From assembly GCA_021629085.1 (NCBI GenBank), contig JAJXRJ010000003.1, positions 1-64,000 on the forward strand: a stretch of 64,000 nucleotides of DNA, read 5' to 3'. Under the pieces are notes generated by a model. The model was not told where the DNA came from. It searched no databases and saw nothing but the letters and a program-made list of their open reading frames with translations. Position numbers and translations under genes: made by a program. This stretch comes from Oscillospiraceae bacterium. Lineage in GTDB: Bacteria > Bacillota > Clostridia > UMGS1810. Of this stretch, positions 48,497-57,100 are shown piece after piece (position 1 is the stretch's first letter; each line of letters begins with the position of its first letter).

Positions 48497-48587
48497 GATT
48501 GCGTTATCGAATCGCCTGTCCTGTGCCGTGAATGCGCTGCAGGAGGTGGAGCAGGCATCCGGACAGGCGGGGCTGACGATGTGGTAG
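48483..48587 (+). CDS. Possible 34-residue peptide
   Basis: A short frame overlapping the end of the lactate dehydrogenase gene (MKSNEIALSNRL...). GGGAGAGG lies upstream inside the dehydrogenase gene. The product has no recognised features and may be chance. Confidence 0.2.
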   Translation: MKSNEIALSNRLSCAVNALQEVEQASGQAGLTMW

Positions 48588-48624
48588 TATCTGTAAAAAG
48601 CCACTGGAAGGGCGTAAGGAACCA

Positions 48625-48888
48625 ATGATTTTTGCCGCCAACGATGTCAGCGGCGCCCGTCATGTGGCGCTGAAAATCGCAAACATTGACGAAGCGTTTT
48701 TACATATTCAATCTATGCCCGATACGCGGCTGATTAACGGGAGCGAGAACTACAAGGTTTTCCAAATCAGCGAAACCAAGCCGGGCGAAGTTCATTACAT
48801 TCTTAAGGGCTTGGATATTGACCCCAATAAGCGAGACTGTATCTTGAAGCAGGCGATAGACGACCTGATGCCGGATAATGAAAAATAG
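48625..48888 (+). CDS. Hypothetical 87-residue protein
   Basis: I do not recognise this soluble, acidic protein. Patterns such as ALKIANIDEAFLHIQSMPDTRLI and KGLDIDPNKRDCILKQAIDDLMP suggest a compact alpha/beta fold with a helical end. It is co-directional and tightly placed between the lactate dehydrogenase and CstA-type genes, so it belongs to the same operon. The ribosome binding site (GGAA or AAGGAACC) is weak. Confidence 0.55.
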   Translation: MIFAANDVSGARHVALKIANIDEAFLHIQSMPDTRLINGSENYKVFQISETKPGEVHYILKGLDIDPNKRDCILKQAIDDLMPDNEK

Positions 48889-48906
48889 AAAGGAGATTGA
48901 AAACCT

Positions 48907-50334
48907 ATGATTACATTTTGTTGTGCTATCCTCCTTCTCATCGGAGGCTATTTCCTGTATGGGAGGCTGGCGGAAAAGGTGTTCCGTCCTGATGACCGGC
49001 CAACGCCGGCGGTGGATCACCCGGACGGTGTGGACTATGTGCCGATGAAAACGTGGCGGGTATTTTTGATCCAGCTATTAAACATTGCGGGCACAGGCCC
49101 GATTTTTGGAGCGCTGATGGGCGCGGTATTTGGTCCGGTGGTGTTTTTATGGATTGTATTCGGCTCGATTCTGGGCGGCGCTATACACGACTATATGAGC
49201 GGTATGATTTCCGTGCGCATGAACGGCGCTTCCATATCCGAAATTGTGGGAAAATACCTGGGACAAACCGCCAAACAGGTGATGCGGGTATTTTCAGTGG
49301 TGTTGTTAATTTTAGTTGGCGCCGTATTCACCACCAGCCCGGCAGCGTTGATTGCCAGGCTCACTCCGGACTGGATGAATACCACCTTCTGGGTGGCGGT
49401 GATCTTGGTGTATTATCTGCTGGCTACCCTGTTGCCCATTGATAAGGTCATTGGCAAGCTATATCCCGTTTTCGGCGTGGTGCTGGTACTGATGGCACTA
49501 GGGATCATTGGCGGACTGATAGCCGGAGGTTATCAACTGCCGGAAATTTCCTTTGTAAACCAGCATCCAGACGGCCAGCCCGTCTGGCCGTTTATGTTTG
49601 TCACGGTGGCCTGCGGCGCAGTATCAGGCTTCCATGCCACGCAGTCCCCCATGATGGCACGGTGTCTGAAAACAGAAAAGGATGGCCGCAAGGTGTTTTA
49701 CGGCGCTATGATCGCGGAGAGCGTAATTGCCCTGGTTTGGGCAGCGGCCGGAGTGGCCTTTTACGGAGCTACCGGTGGGTTGCAGCAGGCATTGGCCGAT
49801 TTGGGGCAGTCAGGTGTGGTGTACGATATTTCGGTGTCTCTGCTGGGAGTGTTCGGAGGTGCTTTGGCAATCATCGGCGTGGTGGTCTGCCCAGTTTCCT
49901 CCGGCGATACGGCGTTCCGCAGCGCACGGCTGACCATCGCTGACTGGCTTCATATCGACCAGTCCAAGCTGCCCAAGCGCTTGGCGATCACTTTGCCACT
50001 GCTGGGGGTGGGGGCACTGCTGACCCAGTTAAACTTCGACGTCATCTGGCGGTATTTTTCCTGGAGCAATCAGACGCTGGCTATGATTACTCTGTGGGCA
50101 GGGGCGATGTACCTGGCCCGGAATGCGGAAAAGTGGTGGTATTCGGTGATATGTGCGGTGCCAGCCGCATTTATGTCAGGGGTTTCTTGTACTTATATCC
50201 TGATGGCTGAAGAAGGGTTCCGGCTCTCTCAGTCTGTCGCCTATCCCGTCGGTGCGGCATTTGCCTTAGCATGTACGCTTCTTTATGCAGTAAAGGCAGG
50301 AAGAAAAAAGAACCGGCAGCTGCGCGGGCAATAA
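48907..50334 (+). CDS. CstA/BtsT-family transporter
   Basis: Membrane protein of 475 residues in the carbon-starvation CstA family, whose characterised members import pyruvate or peptides with protons. Landmarks: YGRLAEKVFRPDDRPTPA, DGVDYVPMKTWRVFLIQLLNIAGTGPIFGALMG, HDYMSGMISVRMNG, VSGFHATQSPMMARC and VVVCPVSSGDTAFRSARL, all typical. It is the shorter form (about 475 instead of about 700 residues). In E. coli the relative btsT is switched on by a LytTR two-component system sensing pyruvate; the present operon also has a LytTR-type promoter and a lactate dehydrogenase gene. AAAGGAG precedes the start. Confidence 0.9.
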   Translation: MITFCCAILLLIGGYFLYGRLAEKVFRPDDRPTPAVDHPDGVDYVPMKTWRVFLIQLLNIAGTGPIFGALMGAVFGPVVFLWIVFGSILGGAIHDYMSGMISVRMNGASISEIVGKYLGQTAKQVMRVFSVVLLILVGAVFTTSPAALIARLTPDWMNTTFWVAVILVYYLLATLLPIDKVIGKLYPVFGVVLVLMALGIIGGLIAGGYQLPEISFVNQHPDGQPVWPFMFVTVACGAVSGFHATQSPMMARCLKTEKDGRKVFYGAMIAESVIALVWAAAGVAFYGATGGLQQALADLGQSGVVYDISVSLLGVFGGALAIIGVVVCPVSSGDTAFRSARLTIADWLHIDQSKLPKRLAITLPLLGVGALLTQLNFDVIWRYFSWSNQTLAMITLWAGAMYLARNAEKWWYSVICAVPAAFMSGVSCTYILMAEEGFRLSQSVAYPVGAAFALACTLLYAVKAGRKKNRQLRGQ

Positions 50335-50350
50335 GAAAGGAGACAGGATT

Positions 50351-51493
50351 ATGTTTTTAAGAAAAGCGGCTGCTTTACTTACAGCGGCAATTTTGTTGTG
50401 TTCCCTTGCAGGCTGTGCCGGTGCGGGCGAAGAATCGTCATCCGGCGATCGTTCTCCTGTAGCGGGGAAAAAGGTGGCGTATATTATGCAGATGGCTTCG
50501 TCGGATATCTTTGATATGTGGGCCGATGCTGCGGAGAAAACCGCTGAGGGGCTTGGCATGGAGTTTCAGGCTTTCTTCTGTGACGGTTCGGACGAAAAAT
50601 GGCAGGATACAGCCAGACAATGTGCTGCCGACGGCTATGACGGATTGCTGCTCAGCCACGGCGGCCAAAGCTATGCGTATACCTTTCTGTGCGAGTTGAC
50701 AGAGCAGTATCCGGATTTAAAGATTGTGACGTTTGACACCCTATTTGAGGACGGCAATGGGCAGACGCAGAAAATAGAAGGCGTTACACAATTCTTCCAG
50801 CAGGATTCCCAATTGGCGGAGTTGCTGCTCGACTACATCTGCAATGCCTTGTATGCCGACAAAACGGCTGCGGGCGAGCCGATCAATATCCTCAAGGTGT
50901 GGGAAGGGCCGCAGTTTTTATCGTCCTTTGACCGCCGCCAGGAAGGATATGCGCACTATGAGGAACAGGGGCTGATTAGGACGGTGGAAACAATCGGCCC
51001 TGACGATCACAGCAACGCCGAATCCTCCATAGCAGAGGTGGTGTTTGATGCGCTGGCAGGTTTTGAAGAAGGCGAGATTGACGCCATATGGTGCTGCTAT
51101 GATTTGTACGCCCGCGGTGTTTATGACGCTCTCAAAAAAGCAAATCTGGATATTCCCATGGTGAGTGTGGATATTTGCAACGCTGATATCGAGAAAATGG
51201 CAGAGGAAGGATCTTGCTGGAAGGCCTGTGCCACGACGAATTGGAGTTATAACGGGGAATTTGGTATACGGGTGCTTGCATTGGAACTGGCGCAAGAGTA
51301 TGACCGCATCCTGGATCCCATGACAGGGGAGGCAAGCGACTGGCTGGAACTCCCAGCCAGCTTGGTAACACAGGAAATGGTTTCGGCGGGCAATGTGGAT
51401 GTGACCAATCTGGAAACGGTGGCTGGAACTTCGTACAGCGACCGTTCATGGATACCGACAACCAGTTGGATGGAAAAACTCCTAGGGAGTTAA
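50351..51493 (+). CDS. Sugar-binding lipoprotein (type I periplasmic binding protein fold)
   Basis: 380 residues. Lipoprotein signal (AALLTAAILLCSLAGC) and a Peripla_BP_4/RbsB-like fold: VAYIMQMASSDIFDMWADAAEKTAEGLGM, CAADGYDGLLLSHGG, VTFDTLF, IWCCYDLYARGVYDALKKANLDIPMVSVD. Such proteins deliver a sugar or autoinducer-like ligand to an ABC importer or act as an outer sensor. No matching sugar permease or ATPase is in the window; it may work with the orphan sensor of this locus. Last gene of the second operon, followed by a terminator. Confidence 0.85.
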   Translation: MFLRKAAALLTAAILLCSLAGCAGAGEESSSGDRSPVAGKKVAYIMQMASSDIFDMWADAAEKTAEGLGMEFQAFFCDGSDEKWQDTARQCAADGYDGLLLSHGGQSYAYTFLCELTEQYPDLKIVTFDTLFEDGNGQTQKIEGVTQFFQQDSQLAELLLDYICNALYADKTAAGEPINILKVWEGPQFLSSFDRRQEGYAHYEEQGLIRTVETIGPDDHSNAESSIAEVVFDALAGFEEGEIDAIWCCYDLYARGVYDALKKANLDIPMVSVDICNADIEKMAEEGSCWKACATTNWSYNGEFGIRVLALELAQEYDRILDPMTGEASDWLELPASLVTQEMVSAGNVDVTNLETVAGTSYSDRSWIPTTSWMEKLLGS

Positions 51494-51548
51494 GCAAAGG
51501 AGTGGCAGTTGCCAGATAGAAGGACCGGATGTCATGATTGTAATTTAG

Positions 51549-51600
51549 AGTCAATAGTATTTCTGTGCCCATTTGGCCACAGGAGCTATTGGCTTTTTAT
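51549..51600 (+). terminator. Terminator closing the second LytTR-type operon
   Basis: AGTCAATAG (51549-51557) pairs with CTATTGGCT (51586-51594), with an inner CTGTG/CACAG pairing, followed by TTTTTATTTTA. Confidence 0.75.
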
Positions 51601-51633
51601 TTTATGCGGGAAACCGTACTTTATATTGCAGAA

Positions 51634-51738
51634 ATGATGAAACCAAAGACAATTGCAGTCAATTTATTCGGCGCTCCGGGCGCCGGCAAATCCACATTTA
51701 TGGCGGTATTATTTGCTAGGCAGTTGAGTGGAAAATGA
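51634..51738 (+). pseudogene. Cut-off P-loop ATPase start
   Basis: A 34-codon frame begins MMKPKTIAVNLFGAPGAGKS, a clear Walker A motif as in phage- or plasmid-type ATPases, and continues TFMAVLFARQL before a stop. A complete ATPase would need several hundred residues more. Further short open pieces follow (see next entry). It is a decayed gene start just right of the partner-switching block. Confidence 0.6.
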
Positions 51739-52036
51739 TAAAAGAAAGCCCGGTTGTTTGTGCGCCTCCAAAGAAAAACAAAGTAGAGGCGGCAATCTGG
51801 GCCCCGGATGAGGTTTGAATTGTCGCAAAAAAATTGGGAAATCCTTTTATCAGCATGAAGAGGCAAGGGAAATGGAGAGGGATGGAGTAAAGGAAGAGGT
51901 TTTGCTCGATCTTGCTAACAAGCTCCCAAAAAATCCCGAATCGCGCAATAAGTTGTTCGCTGCACTTGGCACAGCGAGTTGATACAAACTTCCGCTGTTA
52001 GCAAATGTGCGGTGGGTGTTAGCAAACTCTGCTGAC
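51739..52036. other. Decayed coding region
   Basis: Short rightward open pieces in changing frames, for example KKNKVEAAIWAPDEV and, at 51854-51982, EVLLDLANKLPKNPES, without starts or ribosome binding sites. They look like the remains of the gene that began at 51634 or of neighbours. GTTAGCAAA occurs twice near 52000-52026. I see no intact gene. Confidence 0.45.
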
Positions 52037-52076
52037 AAAAAACGGGATTCAAGATTTTTATAGAATCTTGAATCCC
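52036..52076 (-). terminator. Terminator of tRNA-Arg
   Basis: A perfect 13-bp stem (GGGATTCAAGATT at 52044-52056 with its complement at 52064-52076); on the minus strand it ends in GTTTTTTG. Confidence 0.85.
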
Positions 52077-52107
52077 GCGCCACCACTGTATTTCTCAGTG
52101 TGTAGGT

Positions 52108-52184
<77 letters not shown>

Positions 52185-52376
52185 ATGTATAATTTTTATG
52201 GGAAACATCCCTCGAGAAAAGGACATTTCGTTTATCGTTAGATGCCCTGTTTTGCCGAAACAACAACGCACTTTTCAACCGACTTTTTATATTTTAGCAC
52301 ATGTTTTAAAAAAAAGCAATACATTTTTTATAAAAATTCCAATTATTGTTGGTTTTCTAGAAAGCAGGCTGCATGC

Positions 52377-52385
52377 TATAATGGG
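52377..52385 (+). promoter_or_regulatory. Promoter -10 box of the recombinase gene
   Basis: TATAAT (52377-52382) preceded by TGC forms an extended -10 element; AGGGGGT follows as ribosome binding site for the GTG start at 52403. Confidence 0.5.
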
Positions 52386-52402
52386 AGCAAGGGGGTGGTT
52401 TT

Positions 52403-53989
52403 GTGGATATCCGCAAAATCCGGGAGCGGCTTTTAGCAGGTGAGAGCCTCTATTCTCTGCCGCTTAGGGTGGCCTATTATGCGCGTGTGTCTACTGATAA
52501 ATACGAGCAGATGTCCTCTTTGGACAATCAGATTTCCTATTTTGATTCCATGATTCAAAAAAATCACAGCTGGACGTTTGCCGGCGGCTATGTGGATGAG
52601 GGGTTAAGCGGCACCAGCGTGTCCAAGCGGCAGAAATTTTTAAATATGATTTCCGATGCAAAGGCCGGCCGGTTTGACTTAATTGTGACCAAAGAAATCA
52701 GCCGGTTTTCCAGAAATACGCTGGACAGCATCCGCTATACCCAGGAGCTCATCCAGTGCGGCGTCGGCGTTTTTTTTCAGTCCGACAATATCAACACACT
52801 CCTGCCGGACAGTGAGCTTCGGCTGACCATCATGGCCGGCATTGCGCAGGACGAGGTGCGGAAGCTTTCCGAACGCGTGCGGTTTGGATTTTCCCAGTCC
52901 ATTGCGCAGGGGCGGGTTTTGGGCGCACCGCCCTATGGATATGAAAAAAAAGACGGCATACTTCACATAAACGCCGAACAGGCGGCAGTGGTCAGGCAGA
53001 TTTTTACGCTGTATGCCACGGGCAGTATGGGGCTTCGGCAAATTTCAAACCACCTTGCTGCCAATGGAATTGTCAATAAAAATGGAAAGCCGTTCACCTA
53101 TCCGACGCTTAAGGGGATTCTCACCAACCCGAAATACAAGGGGTATTATTGCGGAAGAAAATATGCTTCTGCAGATTTTAAATATGGCAAAAAGCAGCGG
53201 CTGGAGCAGACAGAGTGGGTGGTGTACCGAGACAATTCCATTCCAGTGATTGTGGATGAGATGCTGTGGGAGCAGGCAAACGGGATTTTATCCAAGCGAA
53301 GCACATCACTGCGCGAAACGGGGCGCGCGGCTGCCAACCGCTATTTTTACAGCGGGCGCATTGTTTGCGCGGCACACAACACAGGCTATCACCGGCAGAT
53401 GTACGGCGGAAAAGAAGTGTGGAACTGTAAAGTATACCGGGAAAAGGGACGCAGGCAAGGATGCGAAAGCCCAACGGTATATTCTTGTGAGCTGGATGCC
53501 ATCTTGGAGTCGGTTGTAAAGACGCTGCACAGTCATAGCAAGGCGTTATACGAAGCAATATGTGCCCGCCAGCAGCAGTTTACGCAAGTGGAACAGGACA
53601 AACAGGCGCTTTTTAAACTGCGCCGTAAAAAGGAAATGCTTTTAGAACTGGTGACGGGCGGGTTTTTGGAAAAAACGGAGTTTGCCCGGCAAAACCAGGC
53701 GGCAAATGAGGCCATTTGCGCGTTGGAACACAAGCTGGAACAGCACACCTTTTCCCGCCTTTCACAAAAGCAGCTGTCCGAACAATTTTTGGATTGGCAC
53801 ACAGCCGGCATTGAAAAAATTTTGGTTTCCGGCAGCCGGGAGGACATTTTGCTTGATGTGCGCCTAAAGCTGCCCGGCCAAATTTTTTTGGACAATCACT
53901 TCCTTTCGTTACAGGAAATAGGTATTTCACAGGCGCAAGTATCCCGGCTTGAAAAGAGCGCGATGGAGCATATGAAAAAGTATATTTGA
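52403..53989 (+). CDS. Large serine recombinase with a sigma-factor-like C-terminal tail
   Basis: 528 residues. Catalytic domain about 20-165: YYARVSTDKYEQ with the nucleophile Ser, DEGLSGTSVSKRQKF, VTKEISRFSRNT and GIAQDEVRKLSERV; then the recombinase domain (GAPPYGYEKKDG ... GILTNPKYKGYY), a zinc-ribbon-like region with CAAHNTGYH and CESPTVYSC, and a coiled coil (about 395-455). Such enzymes integrate, excise or invert DNA between att sites. The natural end seems to be near residue 504; residues 505-528 (EIGISQAQVSRLEK ...) match the C-terminus of sigma-G/sigma-F type sporulation sigma factors. GTG start with AGGGGGT upstream. Confidence 0.9.
   Translation: MDIRKIRERLLAGESLYSLPLRVAYYARVSTDKYEQMSSLDNQISYFDSMIQKNHSWTFAGGYVDEGLSGTSVSKRQKFLNMISDAKAGRFDLIVTKEISRFSRNTLDSIRYTQELIQCGVGVFFQSDNINTLLPDSELRLTIMAGIAQDEVRKLSERVRFGFSQSIAQGRVLGAPPYGYEKKDGILHINAEQAAVVRQIFTLYATGSMGLRQISNHLAANGIVNKNGKPFTYPTLKGILTNPKYKGYYCGRKYASADFKYGKKQRLEQTEWVVYRDNSIPVIVDEMLWEQANGILSKRSTSLRETGRAAANRYFYSGRIVCAAHNTGYHRQMYGGKEVWNCKVYREKGRRQGCESPTVYSCELDAILESVVKTLHSHSKALYEAICARQQQFTQVEQDKQALFKLRRKKEMLLELVTGGFLEKTEFARQNQAANEAICALEHKLEQHTFSRLSQKQLSEQFLDWHTAGIEKILVSGSREDILLDVRLKLPGQIFLDNHFLSLQEIGISQAQVSRLEKSAMEHMKKYI
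53915..53989 (+). other. 3' end of a sporulation sigma-factor gene (sigG-like) joined to the recombinase gene; putative att site
   Basis: Codons 505-528 of the recombinase frame read EIGISQAQVSRLEK followed by SAMEHMKKYI and stop, which is the typical end of sigma-G, including the recognition helix of region 4.2. A normal gene-ending terminator follows three bases later. The rest of the sigma gene is not in the window. I infer that the recombinase element entered the sigma gene and that 53905-53920 contains its right attachment site. Confidence 0.6.
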
Positions 53990-53991
53990 CA

Positions 53992-54026
53992 AGCGGCCGC
54001 CAAAAAATTGGCGGCTGCTTTTTTTT
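53992..54026 (+). terminator. Terminator after the sigma-factor tail
   Basis: AGCGGCCGCCAA (53992-54003) pairs with TTGGCGGCTGCT (54008-54019), followed by a run of eight T. Confidence 0.85.
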
Positions 54027-54027
54027 G

Positions 54028-54056
54028 TTGACATCAGATGAAAAACACAGTACAAT
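54028..54056 (+). promoter_or_regulatory. Promoter of the xylanase gene
   Basis: TTGACA (54028-54033), 17 bp, TACAAT (54051-54056); starts directly after the preceding terminator and lies 50 bases before the gene. Confidence 0.8.
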
Positions 54057-54105
54057 ATACATATCAACAGAAATGCATTGGACAGTATGGGAGAGGAAGG
54101 GTTTA

Positions 54106-57100
54106 ATGAAAAAGTGGGCGGCAGGAATTCTTGCAGTTGTGTTTTTAACAGGTATCCAGTTTGGGAGCCTGTATACCGATATGCCAAACATGCAGGTGCA
54201 GGCGTCAGAGATTACTGAAAATCCTTATCGGGTGGAACGGGAAAGTGACTATGATAAAACGGTTTATGGCAGTGCCTACGCGTTTGACGATTTGACGGCG
54301 TTTGTTTTAAACACGGATTTTGAATGCGGCGGAGAATATCAGGCGGCGGGCGTGTCGCTGTCGGATGAGGAGGATCACACCGCTTCTGTGCTTGCCAAAG
54401 GGAAAAGCTTAAAAATGGCGGGGCGCGACAAGGTTTACAACCGCGTGAAGCTCTTGAACGCCTTTTCCTCCAAAGAATTTACCAATGAAGATATCGGCAG
54501 AACCTTTCTGGTTTCCGCCTATTTGAAAGCAGATGCAGAAGTTCCGCTCATGGTGGGGGCACATGGCGTGATGGGCAGCGAATATGCCGCCAACCCGCAG
54601 GTGTCCGACACAAAAACGGTGACCCCAAATGAATGGACGCGGTTTGAATTTACCTATACTGTAACCGCAGAATCAGTGGCGGCAGGCGTCAATTATTTGG
54701 GAATTGGGCAAAAGAGCGGCGCGCCGGCCCCGGTCATTTATGCGGACGACATTGTTGTGACTGCGCTTGGCAAGGCCATGATATTTGACAATCTGGATAG
54801 TTTTTCAAATAAAACCGACTATATCGCAGGCGGCGATTATCCAAACCCTGTGCAAAATGTGGTGCTTTCTCCGGAAGAAAACCACACGGCATCGCCCGCG
54901 GGGAAAAGCTTAAAGCTGGGCGGGCGTACACTTGCTCAACACCGCGTTAAAATTCTAAACCTTTTCGGCGGGCCGTTTACAGAGGAAGATATTGGCCGTG
55001 GATTTACGGTGTCGTGCTACATAAAACCCAGCGTCAGCACCAGCGTGCAGCTTGGCCTTTACGGGCCGGAAAACACCGCGCATGCATATTCGCCCTATGA
55101 ACTGACAGAACAAGTGGCAGAGGCGGGGAAGTGGACGCAGGTGCGCTTATCTTTTACAGTGAGCGATTACATTGTCCAAAACGGGCTGTATATGGTGGGC
55201 ATTGGGCAGCCAAGCGGTGCGGCACCGATTGCGGCTGAGCTGTATGTGGATGATCTGATTGCAGAATCAGACGACTTGGTGTATTTTTCCATGCGGCAGG
55301 ACAATCCAGACGCCATTTATGAAAGCCTTCCAAACGACCAGGCAACAACGCTTTTGACCTTTGAAGACTTTAAAAACGCCAACATTGGCGGCAGCAGTAC
55401 GTATAATGCGACAAAATCCCTTGTCAGTGTCAATGACCCGACGCTGCCTTTTGATGAGGCCATGCGCATCAGCGTTGGTATAAAACCGGAAATACCCTAC
55501 AGTGTGCAGATGTCGCACGCTTTGCCTGCCGGGCAGGTGAAAGACGGCGATATGCTGCTTGCCATCGTATACATGCGCGCCATTGCTTCGGAAAGCGAAA
55601 AGGAAGAGGGGCACTTCCAGTATGTGGTGGAGCAGGGACAGGCCGCCGGGTATGAAAAAGTACTGCAGTCGGATGCAAAAGTGAAGGTGGGCAGCGGCTG
55701 GAAAAAGTTTTATCTGCCGTCCGGCTTAATTGATGGGCTGGAAACAGAGCTCAACTGCCTGATCCGGCTGGGATATGAAGTGCAGACGGTGGAATTTGGC
55801 GGCTTTGAGCTGATTCACTATCCGGCGTCCTGTGGTTTGGAACCAGAAGATATGCCTGACAGCACCTCCAGGTATGACGGAAATGAGCCCGGCGCGGCGT
55901 GGCGGCGAGAGGCGCTGGAGCGCATTGAGACGCTGCGAAAGGGCAAGATGCAGGTGCTTGTGAAGGACGGTGAAGGAAATCCGCTGCCTGGTGCGCTGGT
56001 GGATGTGGATATGACCGAGCACGAGTTTCAGTTTGGCACGGCGGTCAATACAAACCTTTTGAGCAGCTCTTCGAATGCAAAAAAATATCAGGAAGCAGTA
56101 CAAACCTACTTTAACACTGCAGTTTTAGAAAGTTCGCACAAATGGGTGGAATATGAAAAAAATCCAAACGATGCGCAGCAGATGGTTTCAAAGCTGGAAA
56201 AGATGGGAATTCGATATATCCGCGGGCACACGCTGATGTGGGACCGCTCCTTTCCCAACGGCTGGAATGACAACACCTCCATCCCAAAAGACCTGTACGA
56301 AATGTTTGTGCGCAAAGATAAGGAGGCCATTGACAAACGGATACAGGAGCATTTTCAGAACGTCGGCGGCTACTTTTCGGGCAGGCTGGTGGACTGGGAC
56401 GTGGTAAACGAGCTGGTAAACAACAACGCTATCCGCACGGAATATGGGAATGCTGTGCTCAACCAGTGGTTTGACTGGGCGCGTGCGGCTGACCCCCATG
56501 CACAGCTTTACATCAACGAAACGGGCATTACAGGGCAAAACGATACTGCGTTAAACACCTTTTGCGATGTGCTGGACTATATGGCGCAAAACGGCGTGGA
56601 TTGGGATGGTATTGGCGTGCAGGCACATTTTTCCAGCCCTTGTGACCCGGTAGATTTCTACGAGCAGCTCAATCGGCTTGCGAAATATGGAAAACGTATG
56701 AAAATCACGGAATATGATTTTAATAAACCCGGCCCGCTGCAGGGGAATTTTACGCGCGATATCATGCTTTTATGCCTTAGCCATCCCAACATGGAGGGGT
56801 TCCTGATGTGGGGCTTCTGGGACGGCTCACACTGGCTTAAGAACGCGCCGTTATTTAATCGGGATTGGACGCTCAAAGAGTCGGGCGAGGAATATATGGA
56901 CTTGGTGTTTCACCGCTGGTGGACGGACGAGAGCGGAACAACCGGTGCAGATGGAAGCTATGCGCAGCGGGTGTTTTATGGTGATCACACCATTACTGTG
57001 CAGTACGAAGGGACGAAAGTGACAAAAAAGGTCACAGTGGCGCGCGGCCAGGACAATGTTTTTGAGGTTGTGTTTGACAGCAGTCTATTTACGCCGGCTA

